Shown one piece after another: positions 24,915-34,800 of a stretch of 64,000 nucleotides of DNA. Numbering within the stretch: position 1 is the stretch's first letter; the number at the start of each line of letters is the position of its first letter. The translations under genes and the position numbers were made by a program. Below the pieces are notes generated by a model, which did not search any database, had not been told where the DNA came from, and saw nothing but the letters and a program-made list of their open reading frames with translations. Origin of the DNA: Deltaproteobacteria bacterium (GTDB taxonomy: Bacteria; Desulfobacterota; Desulfobacteria; Desulfobacterales; SURF-15); assembly GCA_019309565.1 (NCBI GenBank), contig JAFDFZ010000004.1, forward strand, positions 28,524-92,523, given 5' to 3'.

Positions 24915-26255
24915 TCAGTAGCAATCATACCTCCATTGGACCAGCCGTCTGTATGCATGTTGTGCATATCGTCCTTCTCTTACCTGCCGCAGGTACCTGC
25001 AATAAGTCCCGGCTGCTTCCCTGTAACGTTTCATTCCCTCTAGCGATAAACCCATGAAAAACAATGTATTTGGATTACCGGGAAGCAGTTTTTCGTATCG
25101 ACTGAAATCCTCGTAAGCAGCTTCATATTGCTTTTTCTTGATCTTGATAAAGCCGCCGAGATGGTGTGCCTGCGCTTCGTTCGGATAGACCTGTTTGGCT
25201 TCTTCGGCATATCTCAATGCGCTGTCGTATCGCTTCTTCGCGATCATCGTTTTAGACATGAGCACCAAGGCGGTATAATCATTCGGCGCCTTTTTCAAGG
25301 CGACTTGAAAATGGTCCTGGGCTTTATCATAATTCTGCTTTCGCATCTGCTTTTCGCCCTTTTGCATCTCTTCGATGGCCTCTCTGATGGCTCGAAGATT
25401 TGCTGTATTGTCCATATAGCGTTCCTTATACAACGGCTGGTTCTTTGCATACCGATATTTCGTTCTCACAGCAGCCACAGCGGTCTGATAACGTTCATCG
25501 CTCATCGGGTGAGTGGCAAATAAGAGCTCCGCTGCACTAAACTTTCTTTTGAACAAGCTGCTGAGCATGTCCATGAGCCCGACAAATCCCTGGGAACTAT
25601 ACCCCGCCTGAACCATATATACCATTGCCAGAGAATCTGCCTCCCGTTCGTTCTCACGGCTATAAGAGGCAAGCAGGGCACCGGCGCCAATCATTCCAAG
25701 CTGTGAGATCAACCGATCATATCCGGGGGCGTAGGTTCCTGCCGCAATGGAAGCCCCGCTTATCAGAACCAGAGCAAGCATACCTTTTGACATCTGCCGG
25801 GCAGTGTGCCGCGCATTAACATGTCCCAGTTCATGACCGAGCAGCCCCGCCAGCTCTGCTTCGTTGCGGAGTTTAAGAAGGATTCCGCGCGTGACAGCGA
25901 TGCTGCCGCCTGGAAAAGCATATGCATTTACATAAGTCGCGTTTACCACCTGAAACGAATAGGGCATATACGGCCTGTGAGAGATGGCCGCAAGCCTTTT
26001 ACCGGTACGGTTGATATAATCGTTCAATGCCCTGTCTTGAGTGATGCCATAATCTGAAGAAAACTGGTGAGGAGAATTTTTTCTATCGATGTTGATTTCC
26101 TGGCTTTCAGAAATGAGCATCAGTTCGGATTTTCCGGTAACCGGATTTGCCGCACATCCCGCCAGAACACCTGCAGCCGAAAGCGAAATGAACCTCAAAA
26201 AATCTCTCCGGCCTACCAGGCCCCTTCGATGGATGTTATCGAAAAAATCCTGCAT
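24915..26255 (-). CDS. M48-family metalloprotease lipoprotein with TPR tail (BepA-like)
   Basis: A 446-residue envelope protease. The N-terminus GRRDFLRFISLSAAGVLAGC combines twin arginines with a lipobox, so it may be a Tat-exported lipoprotein with Cys34 as anchor. The zinc site is HELGH at residues 141-145, with a third ligand in the SRENEREADSLAM helix near 213. The C-terminal third (from about residue 290) is TPR-like: YDKAQDHFQVALKKAPNDYT, YDSALRYAEEAKQVYPNEAQ and YEAAYEDFSRYEKLLPGNPN. The relative BepA repairs or degrades outer-membrane barrel intermediates. AAGGGGG precedes the ATG at 26255; a longer frame to 26312 is less likely. Confidence 0.88.
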   Translation of the reverse strand: MQDFFDNIHRRGLVGRRDFLRFISLSAAGVLAGCAANPVTGKSELMLISESQEINIDRKNSPHQFSSDYGITQDRALNDYINRTGKRLAAISHRPYMPYSFQVVNATYVNAYAFPGGSIAVTRGILLKLRNEAELAGLLGHELGHVNARHTARQMSKGMLALVLISGASIAAGTYAPGYDRLISQLGMIGAGALLASYSRENEREADSLAMVYMVQAGYSSQGFVGLMDMLSSLFKRKFSAAELLFATHPMSDERYQTAVAAVRTKYRYAKNQPLYKERYMDNTANLRAIREAIEEMQKGEKQMRKQNYDKAQDHFQVALKKAPNDYTALVLMSKTMIAKKRYDSALRYAEEAKQVYPNEAQAHHLGGFIKIKKKQYEAAYEDFSRYEKLLPGNPNTLFFMGLSLEGMKRYREAAGTYCRYLRQVREGRYAQHAYRRLVQWRYDCY

Positions 26256-26498
26256 TCTCTTTTCCCCCTTGCTGCGAATTGTACTGAAAAAGCTTTTGTT
26301 GCTCCTTTTCAATCACGTTTCCATCCGTAATATATACGAAATTGATATGCATAACATACCGAAATATGGCTCGGTTGTCATCCTTCCATGGTGCAGTCAA
26401 ATAATCATTGATGCATATAGGTAAATCATTTAAAATATCAAGCAAAACTCTTGGTTTTTCCCGATACTTCCCTCGGGAAAAGAGGAAAGGGTTACCAA

Positions 26499-26957
26499 TT
26501 GAAGCCACCAGAAGATCGTTTCTGGCAAACAAAATCTCTTGCGGAAATGACCCGCGATCAGTGGGAATCGCTTTGTGACGGTTGCGGGATCTGCTGTCTT
26601 CACAAGCTTGAAGATAGGAAAACAGGTAAGGTCTATTATACCAGTGTAGCCTGCCGGTTTTTGGACCTGACTAGCTGCCGTTGTTCAATATACTGTGACC
26701 CTTACACGATACCTTCGGATTGCATGAAAATCACCCCGCAAAACATAAAACGGTTGAAATGGCTGCCCGCCACATGCGCATACCGGCGTATAGCTGAGGG
26801 AAAAGAACTGTATTGGTGGCACCCTCTGCTTTCTGGCAACCAGCATACCGTCCACAAGGCAGGCATATCGGTCAAAGACAAGGTGGTTTCAGAACTACAG
26901 GTTCACCCGGAAGATATTAAGAATTTTATCATTCGAAATAAATGGTTCGACCATTAG
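26499..26957 (+). CDS. YcgN/UPF0260-family cysteine cluster protein
   Basis: A 152-residue cytoplasmic protein of the YcgN family, related to YkgJ-type putative zinc or iron chelating proteins. Conserved cysteines are in ESLCDGCGICCLHKLED (about residues 25-41), SVACRFLDLTSCRCSIYC (about 50-67), SDCMKIT and LPATCAYR, with the WHPLLSGN signature after them. The start is taken as TTG at 26499, 8 bases after AGAGGAAAGG, because it yields the N-terminus length of the E. coli protein; the ATG at 26451 has no ribosome site. The biochemical role is not established. It converges with, and overlaps by 29 bases, the DnaJ-zinc-finger gene. Confidence 0.85.
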   Translation: MKPPEDRFWQTKSLAEMTRDQWESLCDGCGICCLHKLEDRKTGKVYYTSVACRFLDLTSCRCSIYCDPYTIPSDCMKITPQNIKRLKWLPATCAYRRIAEGKELYWWHPLLSGNQHTVHKAGISVKDKVVSELQVHPEDIKNFIIRNKWFDH

Positions 26958-27156
26958 GATTGTTTTGAACGTTCCCTCTGTAGGTAAAAACAAAAGCTCC
27001 CACGCCATTGCAGGCCGGGCAATCGATAGTACCAAGTCCATCACATGAATGGCATTCCATATCCTCTCCGTCAAAGGCCTGTACCTGGCCACGTCCACCG
27101 CAGCCTTCACATATCAACTCTCCGCTTCCATCACACTGGGCGCATCTTCTGTCCAT
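26929..27156 (-). CDS. Small protein consisting of a DnaJ-type zinc-finger domain
   Basis: A 75-residue protein that is almost only the DnaJ central cysteine-rich domain: four CxxCxGxG motifs, CAQCDGSG (5-12), CEGCGGRG (16-23), CHSCDGLG (35-42) and CPACNGVG (46-53), enough for two zinc ions. There is no J-domain or substrate domain. Such stand-alone modules act as thiol-dependent chaperones or assembly factors in plants and bacteria; here the role is unknown. AAGGAG lies 7 bases before the ATG at 27156. The 3' end overlaps the end of the convergent ycgN-like gene. Confidence 0.8.
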   Translation of the reverse strand: MDRRCAQCDGSGELICEGCGGRGQVQAFDGEDMECHSCDGLGTIDCPACNGVGAFVFTYRGNVQNNPNGRTIYFE

Positions 27157-27330
27157 CAGATTACTCCTTGAAAAGGGATAATAATTTAAGATTACTTTTT
27201 GTATATCGGAAAGACATGGGAAATGTTGAGGTAAAAACGAATTGCCGTATCCGCTCTCGGGTTTACAAACCGCTAAAGAATCTTATTATATTCTAAAGTC
27301 CAAACATGAAAATAATTCAAGGAGTTAGCC

Positions 27331-27714
27331 ATGAAAGAATTGGAAAAGTTTCTAAAAACCCTGGCAGAAGGTATGAAAGCTCTGGCACAGGGGGTTGAAG
27401 CCATCGCAGAAAAAGTGGACGCACTTGCAGAAAGCCCATCCCTTGAGTCGTTAAAGGGAAAATCCTCTGCAAGAGCATATACAAAAAAAACTGAAAAGGA
27501 CGTTCCCAAGGACACTTCCTCAACCATGGCAGCGGCGACCTCAGCTAGCGAGGCGGTGTTTAAAATCATTGCCCGTTCAAATACGGGAGTAGACACGGCA
27601 ACGATTATGAAAGAAACCGGATTCAGCCAAAAAAAGATTTATAATATCATTTACAGATTGAAGAAAACGGGCAAGATTAAGAGTGTGGGCAAAGGGGTTT
27701 ACACAAAAACCTAA
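27331..27714 (+). CDS. Small coiled-coil plus winged-helix-like protein
   Basis: A 127-residue protein of unknown family. Residues 1-37 form a heptad-patterned amphipathic helix (FLKTLAEGMKALAQGVEAIA) likely to oligomerise. Residues 38-75 are a low-complexity linker rich in Lys, Ser and Thr. Residues 75-127 look like a compact helix-turn-helix: ASEAVFKIIARSNTGVDTAT, then ETGFSQKKIYNIIYRLKKTG and KIKSVGKGVYTK, where the last is a beta-wing. DNA or RNA binding is an inference. AAGGAG precedes the ATG at 27331. It stands alone between the zinc-finger gene and a PilZ gene. Confidence 0.7.
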   Translation: MKELEKFLKTLAEGMKALAQGVEAIAEKVDALAESPSLESLKGKSSARAYTKKTEKDVPKDTSSTMAAATSASEAVFKIIARSNTGVDTATIMKETGFSQKKIYNIIYRLKKTGKIKSVGKGVYTKT

Positions 27715-27814
27715 ACGCCCTGCTTTGTTTTGAGTCACATTGGAAAACGACATCAAATCCCACCATTAGGGGATGAAGCTGCACTCGGTTTGTCCCAAAG
27801 GGGAGTATTTAATA

Positions 27815-27845
27815 AATTTGTAATATTAATAGAGAGTTACAAATT
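27815..27845. other. Inverted repeat upstream of the PilZ gene
   Basis: AATTTGTAA (27815-27823) and TTACAAATT (27837-27845) are perfect 9-base arms with a 13-base spacer, in an AT-rich gap. It lies 80 bases upstream of the PilZ start and 100 bases after the preceding stop, so it could be an operator or a weak terminator. Confidence 0.4.
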
Positions 27846-27926
27846 CTTTAAACCGCTTAAAAAAGAATTATATTAACTCAGAAATAGACGGAGATCCTAA
27901 GGATTGAAGAAACGTTAACTTTATAA

Positions 27927-28316
27927 ATGATAAATACCCAAAAAAAGAAAAGGTTTCTTGAAAGGCGAAAAGAAAAACGTCTCGCCGTTCAGGAGGGTGC
28001 CCTTGCTGTTCTCCATAACCAGAAATACAAAATCGGCCCAATCATCGATATCAGCCATGGAGGTCTTTCTTTTCGATATGTTGATGGTGAAAAACAACCC
28101 ATCCATTCATTTGCATTGAGCATTTTCTTTACCGGTGAAGCATTTCGAATACGAAAGTTGCCGTTTAAGACCATATATGATATCCAGGAAAATCCAAAGA
28201 AGGGTCCTTCATATGTTCTCATCCGTCGAATAGGCGGCCAATTTGGAAAACTGACAACAGATCAGAGATCTGTTCTTGGTTATTTTATTGAAAACTATAA
28301 GATAACCGAATATTAG
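27927..28316 (+). CDS. PilZ-domain protein
   Basis: A 129-residue single-domain PilZ protein. The c-di-GMP-binding features are the arginine cluster ERRKEKR (residues 12-18) and DISHGGLSF (about 41-49), equal to the RxxxR and D/NxSxxG motifs. The rest alternates beta strands as expected for the PilZ barrel (FALSIFFTGEAFRIRKLPFK). It is therefore a probable c-di-GMP receptor with an unknown partner. No strong ribosome site precedes the ATG at 27927. Confidence 0.82.
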   Translation: MINTQKKKRFLERRKEKRLAVQEGALAVLHNQKYKIGPIIDISHGGLSFRYVDGEKQPIHSFALSIFFTGEAFRIRKLPFKTIYDIQENPKKGPSYVLIRRIGGQFGKLTTDQRSVLGYFIENYKITEY

Positions 28317-28660
28317 TCCGGGTATACTTTGGCTGTCCTTCGATGGGCTTCCGGGGCCATAAATCTCATATACCGTCGATGCTGACTGCAGGTTAACGGT
28401 TTGGTTTCAGCCGGATGCCGCTTGAGGTTTTCCTGCCACCGGGCCTAATCTTAAATCGATTTCCATGTGGAAATGACCAAATACAAGCGTTCCTTGATCT
28501 GCATATCCGGCTTGATTCATTAAAAATTTGAAATTATGCTTGTTTATGAGGTTTTAAATCGTTCTTTTTCAGATAAGCTTTATGAAAACACCTAAATCCG
28601 CCGGTATAATCACAAACCTGAGGAGGTTTATCAGAATCCTCAGGTTTCGGGAGAATGATA
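28317..28660. promoter_or_regulatory. Intergenic gap with a hairpin next to the CBS-gene ribosome site
   Basis: About 340 bases. ACCTGAGGA and TCCTCAGGT (about 28616-28645) pair over 9 bases around a 12-base loop and end just before CGGGAG, the likely ribosome site of the CBS-domain gene. The hairpin could control access to that site. Nothing else is seen in the gap. Confidence 0.4.
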
Positions 28661-29233
28661 ATGAGATCGAAAATCGTGAAAGATATAATGACTCCCCTTT
28701 CCGAATACGAAACCATATCCGCCGAAGCGACCCTGTTTGAAGCGGCATGGGCGCTTAAGCAAGCTCAACAGGCATATGAGCAAAGAGAAAAGCGACACCG
28801 GATGCTTCTCATAACTGACCGGCGTGGAGAAGTTGTTGGGAAACTCAGCCAACTGGATGTACTGAGAGTTTTGGAGCCTAAAAAAAAGCATATTGAAGAA
28901 TCAAAATCCCTGTCTCGTTTTGGTTTCAGCCCCAACTACCTGAAACCTATGCTTGACTTGTGCGGATTCTGGGAAAAGCCCTTGATCGATCTTTGCAGAG
29001 AGTCCGGCCGGCTGCAAGTAAAGAGACTGATTCACGGTCCTGCGAAAGTTGATTGTATCGATGAAAATGCAACTTTACCAGAGGCCATCCATCAAATGGC
29101 CGGTGAACATCATCAGTCGCTGCTGGTAACCGGAAAAGACAGGATCGTGGGAGTATTAAGACAGACAGACCTGTTTATGGAAGTGGCGGAGACACTGAGC
29201 GAATGCGAGATGTCGGAATTCATCGAGAGCTGA
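28661..29233 (+). CDS. Two-CBS-domain protein
   Basis: A 190-residue cytoplasmic protein of two CBS motifs, a regulatory module that senses adenine nucleotides or ionic state. CBS1 spans about residues 5-70 (VKDIMTPLSEYETISAEATL and LLITDRRGEVVGKLSQLDVL), and CBS2 about 122-182 (VKRLIHGPAKVDCIDENATL and SLLVTGKDRIVGVLRQTDLF). They are separated by a helical linker of about 45 residues. The ATG at 28661 lies 8 bases after GGGAG; the ATG at 28655 is too close to it. A DASS carrier starts 43 bases downstream, so the CBS protein may modulate that transporter. Confidence 0.85.
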   Translation: MRSKIVKDIMTPLSEYETISAEATLFEAAWALKQAQQAYEQREKRHRMLLITDRRGEVVGKLSQLDVLRVLEPKKKHIEESKSLSRFGFSPNYLKPMLDLCGFWEKPLIDLCRESGRLQVKRLIHGPAKVDCIDENATLPEAIHQMAGEHHQSLLVTGKDRIVGVLRQTDLFMEVAETLSECEMSEFIES

Positions 29234-29276
29234 AACGATCTCTGAACTCCCCATTGATTTTTGTTCCAAGAGCCGG

Positions 29277-30764
29277 ATGCGCCGGACAATGACGGAAAAC
29301 CTCGAATATAGGATCAACAGGCCCTCTTTAGAATTTAAACGATTGCTTTTCCTTTTTTTGGGGGTATTGCTTTTTGTGGTGATTTATTTTTCACCCCCAT
29401 GGTCAAATGCCATTGATCCTGCGGGCAAGCATTTTGTTTTGAACAACCAGGCCAAGGGTGCGTTGGCGGTAGCTGCACTGGGGGCAACCTGGTGGGTATT
29501 TGAAGTGGTGCCCATTGGAATCACCAGCCTGGCCATAGGGGTGCTCCAGGTGCTTTTCTTCATTCGACCGGCCAGGTCTGCTTTCACGGATTTCATGGAT
29601 CCTTCGGTTATGTTTATTTTCGCATCCATTGTAATCGGCATGGTTTTCACAAAAACAGGGCTCACAAAGCGCCTTGCATATAAAATGCTTCTGCTTGTCG
29701 GGGAAAAAACAAGTAGAATATACCTCGGTTGCTTTGTGCTAACCGCTGCCTTAACTCATATTATGGCGCATACCGCTGTTGCGGCTACCATCTTTCCGCT
29801 TCTTCTTTCAATCTACGGGCTTTATGGTGAAGGCGATAAATCGACTCGATTCGGCAAAGGTCTTTTTATAGGGATGGCGTACATTGCGGGTGCGGGTAGT
29901 ATTATCACACTGCTTGGAGCTGCGCGCGGTGCGGTTGCCATAGGGTTCTTTAATAATATTTCCGGCAAAACGGTCAGTTTTTTTGAACTGAGCTATTACA
30001 TGTTCCCTATTGGATGGATGATGGTATTTATTCTTTGGGTATTTGTTCTGATTTTTTTTAGGCCTGAAAAGAATACAATCCCGGGCCTGAAAGAACAGGC
30101 CAGACAGCTTAACACCCAGCTGGGACCCATCAGCAGAAACGAAGTGGTTGCCCTGGTAATCGTATCGGCATGTATCCTTGCCCTGTGCCTGCGCTCTGTG
30201 GTGCCAGTGCTTCAACCGCTTGATAAGACGGCCGTTATTTTAACCTCGACGATACTGTTTTTTATTACCGGGATTCTTGATATCGATGATCTTGAAGAAA
30301 TACCATGGAACATAATCCTGCTCTTTGCAGGAGCCATGAGTATCGGATTCTGTCTTTGGGAAACCGGGGCTGCAAAATGGCTCGCCATTAAATGGTTGAT
30401 GATATTTCATAGAAACAACTGGTTTATTTTTATAATGGGAATGGCTTTTTTCGTTATGATCATGACGAACTTCATCATGAATGTGGCGGCCATTGCAATT
30501 TCGCTTCCTGTTGCCCTTGTGATTGCCCCCTATTTAGGTGTGCGCCCCGAGGTGATCCTGTTTGTATCTCTTGCTACTGCTGGAATGCCGTTTGTGCTGC
30601 TGGTAGGAGCAGCACCGAATGCCATTGCCTATGAATCAAAGCAATTTACCACTGCAGAATTCTTTCTATATGGAATACCTGCCAGTGCCATAATGTTGAT
30701 TGTCGTCGGTCTGGCCGTCTTATTCATCTGGCCTTTCATGGGAATGCCGGTCAACGGATCTTGA
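29277..30764 (+). CDS. DASS-family sodium/anion symporter (SLC13/CitT-like)
   Basis: A 495-residue inner-membrane carrier with about 12 hydrophobic segments. DASS signatures are WWVFEVVPIGITSLAIGVLQ near residue 77, the AHTAVAATIFPLLLSIYG segment near 167, AGAGSIITLLGAARGAVAIG (first sodium/substrate loop) near 206, and VSLATAGMPFVLLVGAAPNA (second loop) near 430. These carriers import di- or tricarboxylates or sulfate with sodium. The loop consensus is variant (GAARGA where SNT is common), so the cargo cannot be named. The start could also be the ATG at 29289. Confidence 0.85.
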   Translation: MRRTMTENLEYRINRPSLEFKRLLFLFLGVLLFVVIYFSPPWSNAIDPAGKHFVLNNQAKGALAVAALGATWWVFEVVPIGITSLAIGVLQVLFFIRPARSAFTDFMDPSVMFIFASIVIGMVFTKTGLTKRLAYKMLLLVGEKTSRIYLGCFVLTAALTHIMAHTAVAATIFPLLLSIYGLYGEGDKSTRFGKGLFIGMAYIAGAGSIITLLGAARGAVAIGFFNNISGKTVSFFELSYYMFPIGWMMVFILWVFVLIFFRPEKNTIPGLKEQARQLNTQLGPISRNEVVALVIVSACILALCLRSVVPVLQPLDKTAVILTSTILFFITGILDIDDLEEIPWNIILLFAGAMSIGFCLWETGAAKWLAIKWLMIFHRNNWFIFIMGMAFFVMIMTNFIMNVAAIAISLPVALVIAPYLGVRPEVILFVSLATAGMPFVLLVGAAPNAIAYESKQFTTAEFFLYGIPASAIMLIVVGLAVLFIWPFMGMPVNGS

Positions 30765-30937
30765 GGGTAAAATTCGGTATCAAGTTCAGCTGCAAACAAG
30801 TCCCTGTTTTTCCCCTGGATAATCTTCGGCTTCCATCTTTTAAGCTTGACAGAATTTAGAGTTTTTCTTATTTTTATCAAATCTACTTCTGCCAATGGCC
30901 ATACAATAAAGAAAAATCGGCTGCGGCTTTTCTTACT

Positions 30938-31840
30938 ATGGAAAACTGCTTGGAGTGCATCCGGAGGTACCTGGAAAAACGCGCCAGGCTTGGCTCTTAC
31001 TGCTCTGAGTTTCAGTGCGCTGCAGACTGCACCCGGCCGGGATGCAAAGATAAAGATCTTCACATTCCGGTATCGATAATGGACCTTATCGGTGCGGCTG
31101 CCCATTTGGATGAACCAATATTTTCCATATATAGGCGATACTATTCATTGAGCCTGCTGTCCCAGGATCACACGGATTGGATCTGGATGGTTTCTTTGAT
31201 GTTGAACAAACCCTGCCCTTTTCTTAAAAACGATCTTTGTTGCATCTACCCGGTGCGCCCGCTCCCATGCATGCTCTTTCCCGAAAGCCTTGCACTGGAA
31301 AATGAAGTGGCCGAAAAAGGAAAAAAGCCTCAGTACCGTCATTATCGTTGCCTGCAAGGTCCGATTCGACTCACACCGAAACGCACAGAGGCTTTAAAAA
31401 GCTTGAGACGGATGTGGTATCGGGAATGGAGGACATCAATTTTCTATCTTTTTGGCTTTACCCCTTTTCTGATCGATTTGGGAAACCTAAGAACAGAACT
31501 TCTGCAAGCGGCAAGGCAGCCCATAGGGGCTGACGGCACCGGTAATACTGAAGAGCCTTTGCACAGGATACCATTTAAGGCCATTGACCGGTTTTTCAAG
31601 ACCCGGATCACAGCATGCGAGCCACTGGCGGGTGCGGACGAAAAAATCAAGAAGATGCGGGAGCCGAAAAACCAAAGACAACTATATGGGCTTCTAACAG
31701 ATGATCTGCTAAGCCAGGTGCTTGCAGGAGGAAATGGAAGTGAAAAGTTTGTATTTCGGTTTATAGACGGCAGGCTCAAACCTGTAGCCGCGCGCTCAGG
31801 TTTTTCGAAAATCTCAGATCAATTCAACCCTTACCTTTAA
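30938..31840 (+). CDS. YkgJ-type cysteine cluster protein
   Basis: A 300-residue protein of the putative Fe-S or zinc-binding YkgJ/FliB-like family. The N-terminal CLECIRRY and CAADCTRPGC motifs (residues 4-36) and the central CPFLKNDLCCIYPVRPLPC (about residues 90-108) are the family cysteine cluster. The C-terminal half from about residue 160 has no recognised domain. It is 17 bases upstream of the tandem activase gene, so the two are probably co-transcribed and it may serve as a maturation or electron-transfer accessory; this is inference. Confidence 0.8.
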   Translation: MENCLECIRRYLEKRARLGSYCSEFQCAADCTRPGCKDKDLHIPVSIMDLIGAAAHLDEPIFSIYRRYYSLSLLSQDHTDWIWMVSLMLNKPCPFLKNDLCCIYPVRPLPCMLFPESLALENEVAEKGKKPQYRHYRCLQGPIRLTPKRTEALKSLRRMWYREWRTSIFYLFGFTPFLIDLGNLRTELLQAARQPIGADGTGNTEEPLHRIPFKAIDRFFKTRITACEPLAGADEKIKKMREPKNQRQLYGLLTDDLLSQVLAGGNGSEKFVFRFIDGRLKPVAARSGFSKISDQFNPYL

Positions 31841-31857
31841 GGCTGGAGTCAGATAAG

Positions 31858-34800
31858 ATGTCCGATAAGGAAAAAGGTTTTCATAATCGAGCAAATCAAT
31901 ATTTCGTGGGCATTGACGCTGGATCTATAAGTATAAACTGTATAGTCCTCAATGAGGAAAAGCAGATCGTCTGCGAATATCCGTACAGACGACATCTGGG
32001 CAAAATCGAAGAACACATAGAGTCAATCATTGAAAGCCTTTATCGTGATTACGGAAAAGAAAATATCCGCTCCATCTCCTTTACGGGAAGCCATGGGAAG
32101 AAAATAAGTGAAACGTTGGGAACCTGTTATGAGTTTGAAACAATCAGTCAAGTCGCTGGAGCGGTTTTTATCAAACCTGATGTGAAAACCGTTATCAGCA
32201 TGGGAGGACAGGACACCTTTCTGTTCCAAATCGATCATTTCCCCGGCGGCTGGGAGCTCGAATATTTCAACACTAACGGCCCGTGTGCGGCGGGCACGGG
32301 ATCTTTCATCGATCAGCAGGCACAGCGATTGGCAACCTCTATTTATGGGCGTGAAGCGGATGTTTCCCAGGAACGCACAGATGAAATTTTAACCGACTTT
32401 ATTTCACTGGGCCTGCAAAGCAAAAAACCCGCCAGTGTGGCATGCAGGTGCACGGTTTTCACCAAATCGGATATGATACACCTTCAAAACAAAGGAGAGC
32501 GTCTTGAGGATATTATTTACGGTTTGCATGTGGGAAACGCAAGAAACTATATGAGCACGATCGTATCAAACCGTGCTCTCAAGGAACCGATTATTTTCAT
32601 CGGTGGTCTGTCCATGAACAGACTTCAGGTAATGGCCTTTAAAGAATATTTTCCGCGACTGATTGTACCGCGTTATAGCACCTCTGTTGGAGCGATTGGC
32701 GTCGCCCTGCAGGCCCTGGCCGAAAAGCGGAAGAATACAATTGATGTAAATCGACTGAACAGAAAAGTGAGAGAACAAATCACCTCTGTTCCCCTTGCCC
32801 CAAAACTGGAACTCAAAGAGACGATCTTTCCGGAAAGGAACGATCTTCAAATCAGATCGATTCCTGAAGGCTGCCGGGTGTATTTAGGTCTGGACATCGG
32901 ATCTACAACAACAAAGTATGCGGTTATTAATGAAAAGCGTGAAATAATCCATAAACAATATGTTCCAACCCAGGGCAAACCCATAGAGGTCACCCAGAAA
33001 CTGCTTGCTTCTCTTAAGGCGGAATTAGGAGGCCGTATCGAAATCGCCGGCGTGTCCACCACAGGATCCGGAAGAAATGTGGTTGGAGACTTTCTCTCAG
33101 CCGACCTTATTATCGATGAAATAACCGCCCATGCAAGGGGGGCGGTGGAAATCGACCCGACAGTAGACACGATTTTCGAAATCGGGGGCCAGGATTCCAA
33201 ATACATCTCCATTGCCAACACCTATCCACTTGACTTCGACATGAACAAAGTCTGCGCTGCAGGTACGGGAAGCTTTCTGCATGAATTGGCCAATAAATAC
33301 GGGATCAACATCGTGGAGGAATTTCAACAAATCGCGCTCTCCTCTGATCGTCCCGTAAAGCTTGCCGAAAGGTGTACGGTTTTTATGGAATCCGATCTCG
33401 TGACCTATCATCAGAAAGGAATTGCAACAAACGACCTTATCGCCGGGCTTTGTTATGCCATTGTATATAATTATCTGAACCGGGTGGTGGGAAAACGAAA
33501 GATAGGTCAGCGGATAATGTTTCTGGGGGGGCCTTCGCTGAACAAGGGTGTTGTGGCGGCGTTTGAAAATGTATTGGGACGGGGGCTTATCGTCCCGCTT
33601 AACAGGGAGGTGCTGGGCGCATATGGTGCCGCCGTCAGTGTGTTGGAGAAAATGCGGATCGACAATAAATCGTACAGCAGCTTTAGAGGTCTCGACAGTG
33701 TCATTGGCGACAGAATGAAATATGAGGAGAGAATCTGCAAAGCTGACAAACAATGTCATAATCAGTGCAAATTGAAGATATACAGCTTCGATGGCCGCAG
33801 AAGCATATGGGGAGGCGAGTGTGGTCGCTATGACACCATAAGAGCCTTCGGTGAAAAACAGCAAAACTACTTTGAGCTCAGACAGAAAATATGGGAAACC
33901 CATTTGATTGGAGTCTATGAAGAGCTAAGAGACAAGCCACTTATGCATTCGGACGGTCGTCCCACGGTGGGAATGCAACGAAGTCTTTATGGTCTTCATG
34001 CAACTGTTCTGTGGGCGCATTTCTTTGATCGACTGGGATTTCGACTCGTACTCACCCCTGCCACCAATCAGCAAATTGCCAAGACCGGTATTGAAACCAT
34101 GGTGGCGGAAACCTGTTTTCCGGTAAAGGTATCTCACGGACATGTCAGCTTCCTGGTCGGTAAAACGAGCTATATCTTCCTTCCCACCATTATCGACATG
34201 GCAACCCCGCAGCCCTCTGAAAGAGGGTTTTTCTGTCCGCTGGTGCAGAGCAATTCCTATATGGTTCGAGCCGCTCTAGGACTGGATTCATCACAGATAT
34301 TAGCCCCGGTTATACATCTTAAGCATGATGTCGATATCCTGGCCAATCAACTATCAAACCAAATTCAATCGAAACTCGGTGTAAGCAAGCGGGCGATCAA
34401 AAGGGCGTTCAGTTATGCACTGGAGAAACAAAACCGTTTCGTCGAAGATCTTCACAGGAAAGGGCGTGAAATCCTCAAACGCCAAAACCCCAACAAACCC
34501 ATCGTGGTGGTTACCGGCCGGCCATACAACCTGTATGACGAGAGGTTGAATCTAAGGCTGGGGCAGAATCTGGCCAAGATCGGAGTTGCTGCGCTTCCAA
34601 TGGATTTTATTGATGTCACATCAGTTGATCTTAAAGATTTTCCCAACATGTATTGGGGGCTTGGTGCGCAGATTCTCAGAACGGCTAAGTTAATACAGGA
34701 AGTACCAAATCATTTCGGTATCCATTTAACCAATTTTGGATGCGGCGCGGATTCCTTCATCGAGCATTTCTATAAATTCATTATGGGATCTAAGCCATAC

